NCBI RefSeq assembly: GCF_008806755.1
Contig: NZ_WAAU01000035.1
Coordinates: forward strand, 1 to 61,309
Length of the DNA stretch: 61,309 nucleotides
DNA from: Tenacibaculum aiptasiae
GTDB taxonomy: Bacteria; Bacteroidota; Bacteroidia; Flavobacteriales; Flavobacteriaceae
Direction of reading: 5' to 3'
This document shows positions 7,196-14,903 of this stretch, one piece after another (position 1 is the stretch's first letter; each line of letters opens with the position of its first letter). The notes beneath the pieces were generated by a model, which made no database searches, was not told the origin of the DNA, and was given only the letters and a program-made list of their open reading frames with translations. Position numbers and translations under genes: made by a program.

Positions 7196-10100
7196 ATGAA
7201 AAAGACATCATCACTAATAGTCTTATTATACTTATTAATAACTATTAAAATGACTGCTCAAATCACTCTATCTCAAAACATTGGAAATGAGCTTACAAAA
7301 ATAAACCCTTCAAGGTGCGACGGAAATGAATTTTGGGCTAGAACATTTACACTTTCAGATTTCGGTATTTTAACTACAGATCAGTTTATTATCAGATCTG
7401 GTCAAATAGCAATCAGTAATTCATACAAAGGGGCTCAAATTTATTTCACAATATTCTCCATAGATGATAATTTCCCTAATTCTGAAATAAAGCAATTAGG
7501 TTATGGAGGTTATGTAAAAGCACCTGAAATAGGCAACATTCCTGAAATTGTTAAAATTCAATTCAATTCTCCTATTGTTATCCCTTCTAATATCAAAAAA
7601 ATAATGGTTGTTGCTACTCAATTAGACGACATTTATAACCCTAATTATAAAAAAGTTCTTATTGCTGGTACAGATAAAGATAAGGATAAATCTTGGTTTA
7701 AAGGTTGTGGAAATCATATATACAATTCTACAGACAAATTAACAAACCCAATAACTACTAACGCTAATTACTTTTTAAATGTCACAGGAGAAAAACTAAG
7801 TACCATAAATTCCAACTCCAATTTAAACTTATCTCATAATATAGGAGATTACCCTATACAAACAAGTATGTTTTCTTGTACATCAAGCTATCAATATTGG
7901 GCTAGAAAATTTAAACTTAAAGATTTTGGAGTTAGTCAAAATGAAGAATTTATAATAAAAAAAGGCTTTATAGGTTTAAGCGGTGCTGAGTGGTTATCTA
8001 CAGTCCAATTTAATATTTATAAAATAGACGATAATTTTCCTTCTTCTTTTTCAGAATCCGATCTAATAGGGAGCAGTCAAATAGAAGAAGTACCCTATTT
8101 TGGGTATAGTTATTTGGGAGATAGAGCAAAAATATTTTTAGTAGATTTTAAAACCCCTATTACTATACCTTCTGATGTTAAAACTATACTAATTGAAGTC
8201 CATAAAGGTATATCGTATGGTGATGGAGAAGCTTTTATAGCTGGAACAGAAAAAGATAATGATAACTCATGGTATAGAGGTTGTAACGGAGATGTTTCTG
8301 GTAAATATAAAACAACAAAGGATTTATGGGGAAATATACCTGAATGGGACAATATTAACTTTTACATTACTGTCAATGGAGAAGTTAAAACAATCCTTCC
8401 TTTTGAAGTTATTAATGACTATTCTAACTGCTATAAAACTATAAGTAACTTTAACCTATCTAATAATAATGAAATAAAGTCTGTGACTTGGGATTTTGAT
8501 GACCCTTTATCTATTAATAATTCATCAAAAAGTATTAAAACTTCTCATCAATTTTCTTCTCCCGGAGTTTATAATGTTAAGGCAATTGTATGTCATAAAA
8601 ATGGTAAAACATATACTATTTCTAAAAAAATTCAAGTTTATGAAACACCTATTATTAGTTCATCCGTTTCATTAAAACAATGCGACAATATTGATTTTGA
8701 TGGATTCACATACTTTAATTTAAATGAGGCAAAAGCTAAAATAATTTCTAACCAAGAAAATTACACAATTACTTTTCATAAAGAAAAAATTCATGCTGAA
8801 AGTAATATTAACAAAATATCTAACCCTAGTTCATATACAAATCAAAAAGCCAGTAATGATATTGTATGGGCAAGAGTAGAAAATAGTTATGGATGCTTTC
8901 AAGTAAGTGAGATTAACTTAATTATTTCAACAACTCAAATTCCTAGCTCTTTTTCAAAAATATTTTATAAATGTGATGATGGTCTTAATACTAAAGACGG
9001 AATTGCAACATTCGATTTTAGTTCTGTTACTCAAAATGTAATGAATTTATTTCCAAGTAATCAAGAACTTATTATCAAATATTATAAAAATGAGAATGAT
9101 GCTTTATCAAAATCTAATGAAATAAAAAACATCAACAATTATCAAAATACAGAATCCCCTAACAGCCAAAATATTTACATAAGAATAGATAATAAACTAA
9201 ATAATAACTGTATGGGAATAGGGCATCATATTACATTAAACGTTGAAAAAAAACCTATTGCAAATCCTATTTCATTAAATCCTGAATGTGATAACGACAA
9301 AGATGGAGTATTCAATTTTGATACATCTACTATTCATAAAACAATTATTGGTAATCAAACTAATGTAACTGTACAATATTTTGACAAGGATAATAATCCT
9401 TTACCCAGTCCACTACCTAATCCTTTTTCTACCCCTACACAAAAAGTTACAGCTAGAGTTTTAAATATAACATCAAAAGTCCCTAATGGTCAGTGTTATG
9501 ATGAAACATTAATTAACTTTGTAGTTAATACAACACCTACTTTAAGTAGAGTTCCTGCACAAAAAAAATGTGATAGTGATTTTGATGGCATTGAAAGTTT
9601 TGATACTTCAACAATAGAAAATACTTTACTAGGAAATCAGACAGGCATGGTAGTAAAATATTTTGATGAAAATAATAACCCTTTACCTAGTCCATTGCCA
9701 AACCCTTTTACATCTTCAACACAAACTATAAGAGTTAGGGTTGAAAACCCTAAATATTCATTATGTTTTAATGAAACAACTATTGATTTTGTTGTTAACG
9801 AAAAGCCTTATTTCGAATTAGATACTCAAACCATCATTTGTACTAATATTAGTTCATCAATAGACATAACAGTACTAAATCCTAAAGGAAATTATTATTA
9901 TACATGGAAAGATGAAAATGGTAACATTATTAGTAATAATATAAAAGCAAAAGCATCCAAAGGAGGAAACTATTTTGTAACAGCTATTTCTAATTTTGGT
10001 TGTGAATCCGATACAAAAATCATTAAAGTAATAGAATCTAGTGTATCTTCAATTACCATTAATGATATAGAAATTACTGATGATTCAGAGAATAATAGTA

Positions 10101-10561
10101 TTAAAATAAACACCTCAAATATTGGTTTTGGAAATTATGAATTCAGTTTATTAGATTCTAATTCAAATACAATATATGATTATCAAAAAATTCCTTTTTT
10201 TGATAATTTAAAAGGTGGTATTTATACTATACTTATAAAAGACATTAATAAGTGTGGTGTACAGTCCTTTGTAATTTCTATAATTAGTTACCCTAAGTTT
10301 TTTACTCCAAATCAAGATGGTGTTAATGATACTTGGCATATTTTGGGTATAGGAAAAAGCTTTTACAAAAAAGGAGATGTAAAAATTTATAATCGTTTTG
10401 GTAAGCTATTAAAAACTTTATTTATTGATAGTTCTGGCTGGGATGGTACTTCTGAAGGAGTAAAACTACCTTCTAATGACTATTGGTTTTATGCTGAACT
10501 TACTGACCCAAAAGGTACTGTCATTACAAAAAAAGGTAGCTTTAGTTTAATTAGAAAGTAA
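7196..10561 (+). CDS. Giant surface protein, type B type IX secretion domain
   Basis: The protein has 1121 residues with a signal peptide (cut near TAQITLS). Residues about 25-200 and 205-400 are two copies of one domain (WARTFTLSDFGI / WARKFKLKDFGV, both with SIDDNFP/KIDDNFP). A PKD-like domain follows (about 405-485; WDFDDPLSINN), then about four modules of 100 residues, two with acidic loops (CDNDKDGVFNFD, CDSDFDGIESFD) that may bind calcium. The C-terminal 90 residues (FFTPNQDGVNDTWHILG ... KIYNRFGKLL) are the gliding-motility-associated type B sorting domain. It is probably secreted through the type IX system and held at the cell surface as an adhesin. Identical terminators lie on both sides. 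Confidence 0.92.
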   Translation: MKKTSSLIVLLYLLITIKMTAQITLSQNIGNELTKINPSRCDGNEFWARTFTLSDFGILTTDQFIIRSGQIAISNSYKGAQIYFTIFSIDDNFPNSEIKQLGYGGYVKAPEIGNIPEIVKIQFNSPIVIPSNIKKIMVVATQLDDIYNPNYKKVLIAGTDKDKDKSWFKGCGNHIYNSTDKLTNPITTNANYFLNVTGEKLSTINSNSNLNLSHNIGDYPIQTSMFSCTSSYQYWARKFKLKDFGVSQNEEFIIKKGFIGLSGAEWLSTVQFNIYKIDDNFPSSFSESDLIGSSQIEEVPYFGYSYLGDRAKIFLVDFKTPITIPSDVKTILIEVHKGISYGDGEAFIAGTEKDNDNSWYRGCNGDVSGKYKTTKDLWGNIPEWDNINFYITVNGEVKTILPFEVINDYSNCYKTISNFNLSNNNEIKSVTWDFDDPLSINNSSKSIKTSHQFSSPGVYNVKAIVCHKNGKTYTISKKIQVYETPIISSSVSLKQCDNIDFDGFTYFNLNEAKAKIISNQENYTITFHKEKIHAESNINKISNPSSYTNQKASNDIVWARVENSYGCFQVSEINLIISTTQIPSSFSKIFYKCDDGLNTKDGIATFDFSSVTQNVMNLFPSNQELIIKYYKNENDALSKSNEIKNINNYQNTESPNSQNIYIRIDNKLNNNCMGIGHHITLNVEKKPIANPISLNPECDNDKDGVFNFDTSTIHKTIIGNQTNVTVQYFDKDNNPLPSPLPNPFSTPTQKVTARVLNITSKVPNGQCYDETLINFVVNTTPTLSRVPAQKKCDSDFDGIESFDTSTIENTLLGNQTGMVVKYFDENNNPLPSPLPNPFTSSTQTIRVRVENPKYSLCFNETTIDFVVNEKPYFELDTQTIICTNISSSIDITVLNPKGNYYYTWKDENGNIISNNIKAKASKGGNYFVTAISNFGCESDTKIIKVIESSVSSITINDIEITDDSENNSIKINTSNIGFGNYEFSLLDSNSNTIYDYQKIPFFDNLKGGIYTILIKDINKCGVQSFVISIISYPKFFTPNQDGVNDTWHILGIGKSFYKKGDVKIYNRFGKLLKTLFIDSSGWDGTSEGVKLPSNDYWFYAELTDPKGTVITKKGSFSLIRK

Positions 10562-10564
10562 ATA

Positions 10565-10596
10565 AAAAGGTTCGTATTTTCATACGAACCTTTTTT
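10565..10596. terminator. Bidirectional terminator, copy 2 of an identical pair
   Basis: This holds the same 30 bases as the terminator at 7041-7070. It serves the adhesin gene and the convergent ahcY gene. Confidence 0.9.
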
Positions 10597-10614
10597 ATTT
10601 CTATACTATATATT

Positions 10615-11931
10615 TTAGTATCTGTAGTGTTCTGGTTTATATGGACCTTCAACAGTTACTCCAATATAAGATGCTTGATCTTCACGTAATTCAGTTAACT
10701 CAACACCAATCTTAGCTAAGTGTAATTTTGCTACTTTCTCATCTAAGTGCTTTGGTAACATATATACTTCATTCTTATATGCATCAGCATTGTTCCATAA
10801 CTCGATTTGAGCTAATGTTTGGTTTGTAAATGAGTTAGACATTACAAAACTTGGGTGACCTGTAGCACATCCTAAGTTTACTAAACGTCCTTCTGCTAAA
10901 ATGATAATATCATTTCCTTTTACTGTATACTTATCAACTTGAGGCTTAATTTCAACTTTAGAATCACCATAAGTTCCATTTAACCAAGCCATATCGATTT
11001 CATTATCAAAGTGACCAATGTTACAAACAATCGTCTTATCTTTCATTGCTTCGAAGTGCTCTCCTCTAACGATATCTTTGTTTCCTGTAGTAGTAATTAC
11101 GATATCTGCATTTCCAACAACAGTTTCTAATTTCTTAACTTCAAAACCGTCCATAGCAGCTTGTAAAGCACAAATTGGATCAATTTCAGTAACAGTAACA
11201 ATAGAACCAGCTCCACGGAAAGAAGCAGCAGTACCTTTACCTACATCTCCATATCCACAAACTACAACTCTTTTACCTGCTAACATTACATCTGTTGCTC
11301 TACGAATAGCATCAACAGCAGATTCTTTACATCCGTATTTGTTATCAAATTTAGATTTAGTAACAGAATCGTTAACGTTAATTGCTGGCATTGGTAAAGT
11401 TCCATTTTTTACTCTTTCGTATAAACGGTGAACTCCTGTAGTAGTTTCTTCAGATAATCCGTTGATTCCTTCTGCTAACTCAGGATATTTATCTAATACC
11501 ATGTTAGTTAAATCTCCACCATCATCTAAAATCATGTTTAATGGCTTACGATCTTCACCAAAGAATAACGTTTGTTCTATACACCAGTCAAACTCTTCTT
11601 CGTTCATACCTTTCCAAGCATACACTGGAGTACCAGCAGCAGCAATAGCAGCAGCAGCTTGATCTTGTGTAGAAAAGATGTTACAAGAACTCCAAGTAAC
11701 CTCAGCTCCTAAAGCTTGTAGAGTTTCAATTAAAACCGCAGTTTGAATCGTCATGTGTAAACATCCTGCAATTCTTGCTCCCTTTAAAGGTTGCTCATCT
11801 TTATACTCTTCACGTAAACTCATTAACCCAGGCATTTCAGCCTCTGCCAATTCAATTTCTTTTCTTCCCCAATCAGCTAAAGAAATATCTTTAACTTTGT
11901 AAGGAACGTATGTAGCGGTTTTTGTGCTCAT
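10615..11931 (-). CDS. ahcY: Adenosylhomocysteinase
   Basis: The protein has 438 residues, full length. It splits S-adenosylhomocysteine to adenosine and homocysteine and so relieves inhibition of methyltransferases. Visible features are the N-terminal substrate region (KDISLADWGRKEIELAEAEMPGL), the NAD-binding motif VVCGYGDVGKG, and the C-terminal KPEHYRY end that completes a neighbouring active site. It uses NAD+ as tightly bound cofactor and acts as a cytosolic tetramer. Codon use is regular, as for a highly expressed gene. A TAATTTTG -7 candidate lies on the minus strand at 11968-11975, with a divergent phosphopantetheinyl transferase gene. Confidence 0.98.
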   Translation of the reverse strand: MSTKTATYVPYKVKDISLADWGRKEIELAEAEMPGLMSLREEYKDEQPLKGARIAGCLHMTIQTAVLIETLQALGAEVTWSSCNIFSTQDQAAAAIAAAGTPVYAWKGMNEEEFDWCIEQTLFFGEDRKPLNMILDDGGDLTNMVLDKYPELAEGINGLSEETTTGVHRLYERVKNGTLPMPAINVNDSVTKSKFDNKYGCKESAVDAIRRATDVMLAGKRVVVCGYGDVGKGTAASFRGAGSIVTVTEIDPICALQAAMDGFEVKKLETVVGNADIVITTTGNKDIVRGEHFEAMKDKTIVCNIGHFDNEIDMAWLNGTYGDSKVEIKPQVDKYTVKGNDIIILAEGRLVNLGCATGHPSFVMSNSFTNQTLAQIELWNNADAYKNEVYMLPKHLDEKVAKLHLAKIGVELTELREDQASYIGVTVEGPYKPEHYRY

Positions 11932-11994
11932 ATTTTTGTATATTTATGTATCTAAAATTTTGAGTTGCAAAATTACGAAATAACTTTCTAAAAT

Positions 11995-12621
11995 ATGCCT
12001 ATTCACAAAACATTAACGGTAAACGAAACTTCTAAAGTATTGATTTGGAAGATTGAAGAGTCTTTTGAAGATTTATCTAAAGACATTGAACTTACGAAAA
12101 GTAGTAGCGAACGTGTTAATAATATGAAGTCTGATTTACACAGAAGAGGCTTTTTAAGTGTTCGTCAATTGCTAAAAGAAGTAGGTTACACTGATGCCGA
12201 TTTAGTGTATGATGAGTATGGTAAGCCACATTTAAAGGATGGAAATTTTATTTCTATTACACATTCTTTTACTTTTTCAGGTATTATTATTTCAAGTAAA
12301 AAACCTGTAGGAATAGATATTGAGAAGCAACGCGACAAAATTGTAAAAATTGCGCATAAATTTACTCCTATTGAAGAATATAAATCGATAGCCAACCACG
12401 ATGCTTTGGTGAGTAAGCTAACTATTGTTTGGGGTGCTAAAGAAAGTTTGTACAAAATTTATGGTAAGAAAAAATTACTCTTCTTAGAAAACATTTATAT
12501 AGAAGACTTCTCTTTTGACACCAATCAAACTACCGGTAAAATTTTATATGAAGGTGTAACTTCCGAATATAATATTCACTTTTTAGAAACGGAAGGGTTT
12601 ACTTGTGTGTATGCTAGTTAA
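11995..12621 (+). CDS. 4'-phosphopantetheinyl transferase superfamily protein
   Basis: The protein of 208 residues is Sfp-type in length. It carries the motifs VGIDIEK (magnesium-binding Asp and Glu) near residue 103 and WGAKESLYKIYGKK near 144, typical of enzymes that load phosphopantetheine from coenzyme A onto carrier proteins. In Bacteroidetes a lone gene like this next to ahcY usually serves fatty-acid or secondary-metabolite carrier proteins, but the partner is not shown here. It is divergent from ahcY across a 63-bp gap and cytosolic. Confidence 0.9.
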   Translation: MPIHKTLTVNETSKVLIWKIEESFEDLSKDIELTKSSSERVNNMKSDLHRRGFLSVRQLLKEVGYTDADLVYDEYGKPHLKDGNFISITHSFTFSGIIISSKKPVGIDIEKQRDKIVKIAHKFTPIEEYKSIANHDALVSKLTIVWGAKESLYKIYGKKKLLFLENIYIEDFSFDTNQTTGKILYEGVTSEYNIHFLETEGFTCVYAS

Positions 12622-12662
12622 AATTTAGGATTTTTAAAACCCTATATTATAGCATACTACAC

Positions 12663-12670
12663 TATATTTG
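12663..12670 (+). promoter_or_regulatory. -7 element TATATTTG of the thiamine-linked operon
   Basis: This is a full TAnnTTTG match 21 bases before the ATG at 12692. It would drive four overlapping or adjacent genes up to 14588. Confidence 0.55.
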
Positions 12671-12691
12671 TTCTCCTAATTTATTTTTACA

Positions 12692-12952
12692 ATGAAAATA
12701 TCTGTTGAATTGACTTTGACTCCTCTTCAAAATGAGTTTGAACAGCCTATTATCGACTTTATAAAAAAACTAAGAGCATCTGGATTAATCATTCTTGAAA
12801 ATCCTTTAAGCACTCAAGTGTATGGTGACTATGATAAAGTAATGCAATTGATTACTTCCGAATTAAAAAATTCATTTGAATTGATAGATAACGGAATCTT
12901 ATTAATGAAAATTGTAAAATCTGACCGCAGCGATTATGAACCAAATTTTTGA
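12692..12952 (+). CDS. Thiamine-binding-fold (YkoF/MTH1187-type) protein
   Basis: The protein of 86 residues starts MKISVELTLTPLQNEFEQPI and has the beta-alpha-beta pattern of the DUF77/thiamine-binding family (compare YkoF), which binds thiamine or hydroxymethylpyrimidine in the cytosol. It overlaps the PnuC-type gene by 17 bases, so the two are translationally linked. With a TPP riboswitch only 1.7 kb away, a thiamine role is likely. Ligand binding itself is inferred from family and context. Confidence 0.75.
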   Translation: MKISVELTLTPLQNEFEQPIIDFIKKLRASGLIILENPLSTQVYGDYDKVMQLITSELKNSFELIDNGILLMKIVKSDRSDYEPNF

Positions 12953-13568
12953 TTTCCTTTTTGGCCAATATGCAACTTATGATCCTTTAGATATTTGGCT
13001 AGAAATTATTGCTGTAATTTTCGGTTTTTTATCTGTTTGGTATTCTAAACAGAATAAAATTTGGGTTTTTCCAACTGGAATGATTAGCACCTCTATATTT
13101 GTTTATTTGCTCCTCAAATGGCAACTACTGGGTGATATGATGATTAATGGATACTATTTTATCATGAGCGTTTATGGTTGGTATATTTGGACTCGTAGGG
13201 TTGATGAAACTCATGTTACTCCTATTTCAAGAACCACTACTAAAGAAAAGAAAACAAGTATTATTATTTTTTTAGCAACACTAGTTTTTGTGTATGGTGT
13301 GTATACTTATTTCGACAAATGGAATAATTGGACAGCATATGTAGACACCGTTACCACTGCCGTATTTTTTGTTGGAATGTGGTTAATGGCAAGAAGAAAA
13401 ATAGAAAACTGGATCTATTGGATTATTGGAGATTTAATTTCTATACCACTATATCTATACAAAGGATTCACTTTTACTAGTTTTCAATATTTAATTTTCA
13501 CCTTTATTGCCGTTTCAGGTTATTTATCATGGAAAAAGCACTTAGACAACAAAACATCAACCTTGTAA
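12936..13568 (+). CDS. PnuC/PnuT-family vitamin transporter
   Basis: This membrane protein of 210 residues has about seven segments and the PnuC family signature region (WVFPTGMISTSIFVYLLLKW; GYYFIMSVYGWYIW). PnuC transports nicotinamide riboside; the paralogue PnuT transports thiamine by facilitated diffusion, with intracellular phosphorylation trapping the substrate. The upstream thiamine-binding-fold gene and the nearby TPP riboswitch and receptor favour thiamine, while the downstream NadR-like kinase would also suit nicotinamide riboside. Substrate choice is open. Confidence 0.85.
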   Translation: MNQIFDFLFGQYATYDPLDIWLEIIAVIFGFLSVWYSKQNKIWVFPTGMISTSIFVYLLLKWQLLGDMMINGYYFIMSVYGWYIWTRRVDETHVTPISRTTTKEKKTSIIIFLATLVFVYGVYTYFDKWNNWTAYVDTVTTAVFFVGMWLMARRKIENWIYWIIGDLISIPLYLYKGFTFTSFQYLIFTFIAVSGYLSWKKHLDNKTSTL

Positions 13569-14182
13569 AGGTTGTTTTATTCGGACCAGAAAGTACTGGA
13601 AAAACTACACTTTCAGGACAATTAGCGCGTCATTATAATACCGTTTGGGCTCCTGAATTTGCTCGTGATTATTTACAAGACAAATGGAACAACGAACGTA
13701 AAGTTTGTGAACAAAAAGATATTATTCCTATTGCTGAAGGTCAAATAAAATTAGAAAACGATTTAGCTAAAAAAGCCGATAAAATTTTAATTTGCGATAC
13801 CGACTTATTAGAAACTAAAGTATATTCTGAAGAATATTATGGAGGTTTTGTAGACCCAATTCTTGATGAAGCCGCTATTGAAAACACCTACGATATTTAT
13901 TTCTTAACTTATATTGATACTCCTTGGGAAGCCGATGATTTACGCGACAGACCTGAGCAACGTTTAGAAATGTTTACTGCTTTTGAAAACACTTTAAAGA
14001 AATACAATCGTCCTTATGTTTTATTGAAAGGAGATAAAGAAACACGTTTTAAAAAGGCAGTTCAAATTATTGACGAAATTCTTTCTAAGAAAGAAAACCT
14101 ATATTCTTTTTCTGATACTTTAACAGATTTAGACATGCATTTTATGCATCAGAACATAGATACTACCGATTATTCTTTATAA
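13529..14182 (+). CDS. NadR-like ATP-binding kinase
   Basis: The protein of 217 residues starts inside the transporter gene (40-bp overlap). It has a P-loop FGPESTGKTTLS near residue 18, the family segment PEFARDYLQDKW, and an acidic stretch LICDTDLLETKVY, as in the ribosylnicotinamide kinase domain of NadR (AAA_28). It lacks the adenylyltransferase half of NadR. Coupled to the PnuC-type transporter, it would phosphorylate the incoming vitamin and trap it. Whether that is nicotinamide riboside or thiamine is undecided. Confidence 0.85.
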   Translation: MEKALRQQNINLVKVVLFGPESTGKTTLSGQLARHYNTVWAPEFARDYLQDKWNNERKVCEQKDIIPIAEGQIKLENDLAKKADKILICDTDLLETKVYSEEYYGGFVDPILDEAAIENTYDIYFLTYIDTPWEADDLRDRPEQRLEMFTAFENTLKKYNRPYVLLKGDKETRFKKAVQIIDEILSKKENLYSFSDTLTDLDMHFMHQNIDTTDYSL

Positions 14183-14183
14183 T

Positions 14184-14588
14184 ATGTATATCCCAGAACT
14201 ACTAAAAGAATTAAACTTTAAAGCTATTCGTAGTTCTGGTGCTGGTGGTCAGCATGTAAATAAAGTCTCTTCTAAAATTGAATTAACTTTTGATTTAGAG
14301 AACTCTAAATTTTTATCTTCTGAAGAAAAACAATTATTGATTAAGAATATCTCTAATCGTTTAACGAAAGAACATACCCTTGTTCTTTTTTGTGATGAAA
14401 CTAGAAGTCAACACACCAATAAAGAACTTGCTATAAAACGTTTTCTTGAAATCATAAAACAAGGCTTAAAGAAACCTAAGGCTAGGAAAGCTACCAAACC
14501 TAGTAGAAGTTCAATCTTAAAAAAGGCAGAAAACAAAAAGCAACATTCTTTAAAAAAAGCACTTCGAAAGAAACCAAAGCTCGATTAG
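14184..14588 (+). CDS. arfB: Alternative ribosome-rescue factor (ArfB-like peptidyl-tRNA hydrolase)
   Basis: The protein of 134 residues has the class I release-factor GGQ motif in RSSGAGGQHVNK and a Lys/Arg-rich C-terminal tail (KKPKARKATKPSRSS...), which in ArfB enters the empty mRNA channel of stalled ribosomes. It hydrolyses peptidyl-tRNA on stalled ribosomes without a stop codon. It starts one base after the preceding stop, so it is likely in the same transcript although functionally unrelated to vitamin uptake. Confidence 0.92.
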   Translation: MYIPELLKELNFKAIRSSGAGGQHVNKVSSKIELTFDLENSKFLSSEEKQLLIKNISNRLTKEHTLVLFCDETRSQHTNKELAIKRFLEIIKQGLKKPKARKATKPSRSSILKKAENKKQHSLKKALRKKPKLD

Positions 14589-14663
14589 CATTTCACTTCT
14601 ATAAAACAACTGGTTATTTAGAAAAATTCTCAATTGTTTGTATGCTATTATAAAAAACAGCTT

Positions 14664-14671
14664 TACCTTTG
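14664..14671 (+). promoter_or_regulatory. -7 element TACCTTTG upstream of the TPP riboswitch
   Basis: This is a full TAnnTTTG match. A TTTG at 14637-14640, 23 bases upstream, may be the -33 element. The transcript would begin near 14677, at the start of the riboswitch. Confidence 0.65.
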
Positions 14672-14675
14672 CACT

Positions 14676-14752
14676 GTTCTCGTAAAGGGGTGCCCAATAT
14701 AGGCTGAGATCATACCCAATGAACCTAGAACAGGTAATGCTGTTTAGGGATT
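14676..14752 (+). ncRNA. TPP riboswitch (THI element)
   Basis: The conserved THI-box pieces appear in order: GGGGTGCCC, GGCTGAGATCATACCC, GAACCTAGAACAGGTAAT and TGCTGTTTAGGGA. The pyrimidine-sensing arm is GGCTGAGA and the pyrophosphate-sensing arm includes ACAGGTAATGC. It binds thiamine pyrophosphate and lies about 150 bases upstream of the TonB receptor gene, which marks that receptor as part of thiamine uptake. Confidence 0.93.
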
Positions 14753-14758
14753 TAATTG

Positions 14759-14881
14759 TTATTACAAAGAGAGGTAAATTTACCTTGTAATTAATACTAA
14801 TGAAGTAAAATCTTCATTGTAAACATCTTGTGATAACAAAACAATTATTCAAACCAAAACAACGAATAATTACCTCTTTTT
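14759..14881 (+). promoter_or_regulatory. Expression-platform hairpins downstream of the riboswitch
   Basis: Three stem-loops follow the aptamer: ATTACAA/TTGTAAT around GGTAAATTTACC (14761-14791), AATGAAG/CTTCATT (14799-14818), and AATTATTC/GAATAATT (14843-14871) followed by ACCTCTTTTTATT. In addition GAGAGGTAA near 14770 could pair with TTACCTC near 14870. This would allow alternative pairing with a terminator before the receptor gene. Which fold is used is inferred. Confidence 0.5.
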
Positions 14882-14903
14882 ATTCAATTTTATTTTATAA
14901 AAA

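Noticed and set aside
8110..8444. Short frames within the adhesin gene
   Set aside because: They overlap the large gene in other frames and carry no features of their own.
11018..11662. Open frames of 66 and 137 codons opposite ahcY
   Set aside because: They lie fully within ahcY on the other strand and have no recognisable protein pattern; they are shadows caused by regular codon use.
14588..14660. Possible tRNA or small RNA before the riboswitch
   Set aside because: No cloverleaf or conserved tRNA boxes could be found.
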